This document shows positions 61,498 to 64,000 of a stretch of DNA of 64,000 nucleotides, in pieces (positions within the stretch are counted from its first letter, which is position 1; the number at the start of each line of letters is the position of its first letter). The stretch is taken from positions 247,288-311,287 of the forward strand of contig NZ_JAIVAE010000004.1 of the NCBI RefSeq assembly GCF_020171785.1, in the 5' to 3' direction. Under the pieces are notes generated by a model. That model did not search any database. It worked only from the letters and a program-made list of their open reading frames with translations, and was not told the origin of the DNA. The stretch comes from Guptibacillus hwajinpoensis. GTDB taxonomy: Bacteria; Bacillota; Bacilli; Bacillales; Guptibacillaceae. The translations under genes were made by a program, and so were the position numbers.

Positions 61498-63042
61498 ATG
61501 TCTAGACAACTACCGAACATTGTTTACATTTATGCAGATGATCTTGGGATGGGCATGCTATCTTGTTACGGGCAGAAAATCATCGAAACACCCAATATCG
61601 ATCGACTTGCAGAACGTGGAATGCGTTTTACTCGTGCGTACGGGACATCTTTTTGCGCACCGGCAAGAGCTAGCTTAATGTGCGGCATTCATGATGCGCA
61701 TGCGGGTAGCTGGACTTATACGCCAGGTAATATTTATAAAAAACTATCTATAGGAGAATTGAGTTTTAGTGACCTTCAGGAGCTTCTTTACAATACTGGA
61801 ATTGAGGCACAGGCAGGCGAAGAATTTCTAGGGAATGTTGCTCAAAAAGCCGGTTATCAAACAGGGCAAATCGGCAAACTCGAATGGGGATTTTCGACAA
61901 CAGCTAGGAGCATTTCAGATCATGGGTGGGATTATCATTATGGTTATTATGATCATATGCGCTGTCACGGTTTCTACCCACCGTTTTTATTCGAAAATGG
62001 CGAGATGGTTGAAATTCCAGGTAACACAGATGTCCATTGTGGAAACCCTGAGTTAACAGATCCGTCTGATATGAGCTGTAGACAAATTTATTCCCAAGAT
62101 TTATTTGACGAAAAAATAAAATCATTTATTGATGAGAATAAAAAAGTCCCCTTTTTTCTATATCATCCTAGTCAATTGCCTCATGGACCAATTTTCTATC
62201 CAGACGTCTATCCGCATCTTCAACACCTTGAGGAATTGACGGAGAATGAGAAGCAATACGCTTCGATGGTACTACGGTTAGATGAGACTGTTGGTAAAAT
62301 CGTAAAGCAATTAGAAGATCTTGGGTTACTTGAAACAACGATGATCATTTTTGCCTCTGACAATGGGCATGAAACTTACTACAAAGAAGAAGGACGATCC
62401 CTTCGAGATCAAACGCTCGCAGGTGATAAAACAAATGAAATCAATCAGCCATTCCGAACGAAGACATGCGGGGATATTTTCAATGGTAATGCTGGAATGG
62501 CAGGGTTGAAATTTACGAACTGGGATGGTGGCTGTCGGATCCCGTTTATTGTTAGTTGGCCTGGTCAAGTAGAAGAAGGGGCAGTTACAAACAAACTAAT
62601 TGCCAATTATGATACGCTCTCAACAATTGCAGACTTAACACAAAGTTCAGTTTCTAATAAAGACGGAATTTCGTTTCTATCAATTCTACAAGGAAAGCAA
62701 GATGCGAAAGAACATGAGTATGTCGTCTTTACATGTCGCTATGGTCCAGCGCTCGTAACGAAGGAAGGTTGGAAGCTTCGCATTGTCATTCCTGATAAGC
62801 TATTAAATCAAACGAGGGTAACGTATGAGGAAGAATTGAACATTTTGCTCTATCACGTTGGAGAAGATCCAGCAGAAGAACATGAGTTATCTGGTTTATA
62901 TCCAAATCTTACGAAAGAATTGCGAGGCATACTGCTAAAAGAGTGTGACGGAAATCTTATGAATGGAACACCTGGCAGTCATTTTGCTTCTCCTGACTAT
63001 TACGTTCCAACTTTTAATGAAGTGATGGAAGGGAAAATTTAA
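61498..63042 (+). CDS. S1-family sulfatase, cytoplasmic (3)
   Basis: A 514-residue arylsulfatase-type sulfatase: PNIVYIYADDLGMGMLSCYG (metal DD), formylglycine motif CAPAR (C53) in SFCAPARASLMCG, then IGKLEWGFSTT, FLYHPSQLPHGPI and IIFASDNGHETYYKE. The long loop GDIFNGNAGMAGLKFTNWDG and RIPFIVSWPG are typical of the larger arylsulfatase group. No signal peptide. ATG at 61498 has AAGGTGGAG upstream; the earlier GTG at 61486 is inside that site. It differs clearly from the other two sulfatases, suggesting a different sulfate position or sugar. Confidence 0.92.
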   Translation: MSRQLPNIVYIYADDLGMGMLSCYGQKIIETPNIDRLAERGMRFTRAYGTSFCAPARASLMCGIHDAHAGSWTYTPGNIYKKLSIGELSFSDLQELLYNTGIEAQAGEEFLGNVAQKAGYQTGQIGKLEWGFSTTARSISDHGWDYHYGYYDHMRCHGFYPPFLFENGEMVEIPGNTDVHCGNPELTDPSDMSCRQIYSQDLFDEKIKSFIDENKKVPFFLYHPSQLPHGPIFYPDVYPHLQHLEELTENEKQYASMVLRLDETVGKIVKQLEDLGLLETTMIIFASDNGHETYYKEEGRSLRDQTLAGDKTNEINQPFRTKTCGDIFNGNAGMAGLKFTNWDGGCRIPFIVSWPGQVEEGAVTNKLIANYDTLSTIADLTQSSVSNKDGISFLSILQGKQDAKEHEYVVFTCRYGPALVTKEGWKLRIVIPDKLLNQTRVTYEEELNILLYHVGEDPAEEHELSGLYPNLTKELRGILLKECDGNLMNGTPGSHFASPDYYVPTFNEVMEGKI

Positions 63043-63101
63043 CCCTAATTCTTTATCAGAGATTAATCATTTATTATCCTTCATTAATGAAGGAGAAAAG
63101 G

Positions 63102-63947
63102 ATGTTCTATATGTCGATCGTAACTATCATCCTAATTATGGTAATCGGAGTGGTATCTGGCGCTTATGGCATGATTGTAGGAGCGGGGGGAGGGTTCCTT
63201 TTTGTGCCAGCAATATTGATTTTGTTTCATCTAGACCCATATGTTGCAGCTGGCACAGGATTAGCGGTGGTCTTCATTAACTCACTATCTGGCGTAGGAG
63301 GATACATGAAGCAAAGGCGTGTTGATTATTCTCTTGGATTAACACTCTCAGTCGGCGCAATTCCAGGTACATTTATAGGGATCAAATTAGCCGGTCAAAG
63401 CTCACCCCAGGCATTTTATCTTATCTTTGCAGCTCTGCTCATAAGTCTTGGAACGTTTCTATTTGTCAAAAAAGCCCCGATTAAAGAAGCAACTTCAGAA
63501 GTGACGGAAGGGGTTAGTGCAGGGATTGAGAATCAAAATGAAGTAAACCAACAATTCTCAGGTACACTGCAACGTATTAACGCTCATAGGAAAAAGTATT
63601 TAGCAATTGTCTTATCGGGCATTTTACTTGGAATTGTATCAAGTTATTTTGGAATTGGAGGTGGGTGGTTACTCGTCCCCATATTAGTTTATCTCTTCAA
63701 AGTGAATCCGCATGAAGCAACTGCCACATCAATCTTCTCACTTGCTATTTATTCTACAGCTGGTGTTCTAATTCACCTCCTAAATCAAACGATCGATTGG
63801 ACAATTGTCTTATATGGAGGAATTGGGGTAATTATTGGTGGAAAGATCGGGGTAATCTTATCAACTAAACTATCAGGTGATTTAAAAATACGGATGCTTT
63901 CAATTGTTCTTATTGCCGTCGGAAGTAAACTATTGTTTGAGATATGA
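63102..63947 (+). CDS. TauE/SafE-family membrane exporter
   Basis: A 281-residue membrane protein with about eight helices in two related halves: GVVSGAYGMIVGAGGGFLFV in the first and GIVSSYFGIGGGWLLVPILV in the second, the double GxGGG motif of the TauE/SafE (DUF81) family. Members export sulfite, sulfoacetate or related oxyanions, or import them. After three sulfatases, disposal of released sulfate or of a sulfur anion is a sensible role, though unproven. AAGGAG favours the ATG at 63102 over that at 63087. Between the halves is a soluble loop (about 125-160). Confidence 0.88.
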   Translation: MFYMSIVTIILIMVIGVVSGAYGMIVGAGGGFLFVPAILILFHLDPYVAAGTGLAVVFINSLSGVGGYMKQRRVDYSLGLTLSVGAIPGTFIGIKLAGQSSPQAFYLIFAALLISLGTFLFVKKAPIKEATSEVTEGVSAGIENQNEVNQQFSGTLQRINAHRKKYLAIVLSGILLGIVSSYFGIGGGWLLVPILVYLFKVNPHEATATSIFSLAIYSTAGVLIHLLNQTIDWTIVLYGGIGVIIGGKIGVILSTKLSGDLKIRMLSIVLIAVGSKLLFEI

Positions 63948-63974
63948 TTGGGTGGGAAAAGGGTGCGCGGTGGA

Positions 63975-64000
63975 GGGGGTCAGGCGTGAGCCTGACCCCC
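63975..64000. repeat. Dispersed palindromic element, copy 7
   Basis: GGGGGTCAGGCGT and GAGCCTGACCCCC, one mismatched pair near the centre. It runs to the window edge, so any following terminator is not visible. Confidence 0.85.

Noticed and set aside
15800..64000. Palindromic copies as CRISPR repeats or IS terminal inverted repeats
   Set aside because: They are single, kilobases apart, without regular spacers, target duplications or a transposase between them.
1..64000. tRNA, rRNA or prophage genes
   Set aside because: No cloverleaf-like sequence, rRNA signature or phage structural gene was seen; the gaps are accounted for by terminators, operators and the repeat.

Overview
The window reads as chromosomal DNA of a low-to-mid GC Bacillota, most likely a marine or halotolerant Bacillaceae. 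This rests on strong AAGGAGG-type ribosome binding sites, TTG/GTG starts, a B. subtilis-like AraR with its operator, a YesMN/Lpl-type regulatory and uptake module, and CcpA-like cre sites. I saw no rRNA, tRNA, CRISPR array, transposase or phage gene. The genus is an inference.

Layout. (1) 1-3684: the 3' end of a sensor histidine kinase, then an ABC ATPase and a large FtsX-type permease. Three 11-bp direct repeats sit in front of the ABC operon. (2) 3913-4323: a small ferritin-like protein. (3) 4400-15821: a cobalamin riboswitch with its terminator, followed by a tightly overlapping 13-gene operon for corrinoid uptake and salvage: btuF, btuC, a btuD-cbiZ fusion, cbiB, cobD, cobU, cbiP, cobS, cobC, a second CobU-like gene, a PduO-type adenosyltransferase, and cblT/cblS for alpha-ribazole salvage. 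No corrin-ring genes are present, so this is a salvage and assembly pathway. (4) 15905-17248: an unannotated 55-codon FbpA-like gene and a membrane-anchored glucuronyl C5-epimerase-like protein. (5) 17347-22574 (minus strand): araA-araB-araD-araR with two AraR operators bracketing the araA promoter. (6) 22946-34265: an inositol catabolic cluster (SSS transporter, iolG, iolB, iolC, iolA, iolD, iolE, a second iolG-like gene) and a LacI-family regulator. (7) 34385-38553: a DeoR regulator with kduD, kduI, kdgK and kdgA, which convert unsaturated-uronate products to pyruvate and glyceraldehyde 3-phosphate. (8) 38798-63947: a polysaccharide utilization region. It holds one three-component sugar importer with an unrecognised 834-residue protein and a GH88/GH105 unsaturated uronyl hydrolase, then a YesL/YesN/YesM-like regulatory set, a second Lpl-type importer, three S1 sulfatases, a formylglycine-generating enzyme, a GH4 enzyme of alpha-galacturonidase type, a GH43 enzyme and a TauE/SafE-type exporter.

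How it fits together. Lipoprotein-dependent ABC importers would bring in sulfated, uronate-containing oligosaccharides. None of the sulfatases, the FGE, GH4, GH43 or GH105 proteins has a visible signal peptide, so desulfation and cleavage look cytoplasmic. The GH105 product (unsaturated uronate) feeds KduI, KduD, KdgK and KdgA. An enzyme that makes the unsaturated ends is needed, and the 834-residue protein is the only candidate in the window. Arabinose and inositol pathways lie alongside. Neither importer has an ATPase gene here, so a shared MsmX-like ATPase elsewhere is expected.

A recurrent intergenic element runs through the window: a 26-bp palindrome (arm GGGGGTCAGGCTC), in three places followed by a terminator with the core GTCCGCC/GGCGGAC. 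In two unrelated genes the palindrome itself encodes the last residues QARA and the stop codon. A second shared motif, GGTAAGCGCTTACC and close variants, marks the inositol genes and the junction between the kdu/kdg genes and the first sugar importer.
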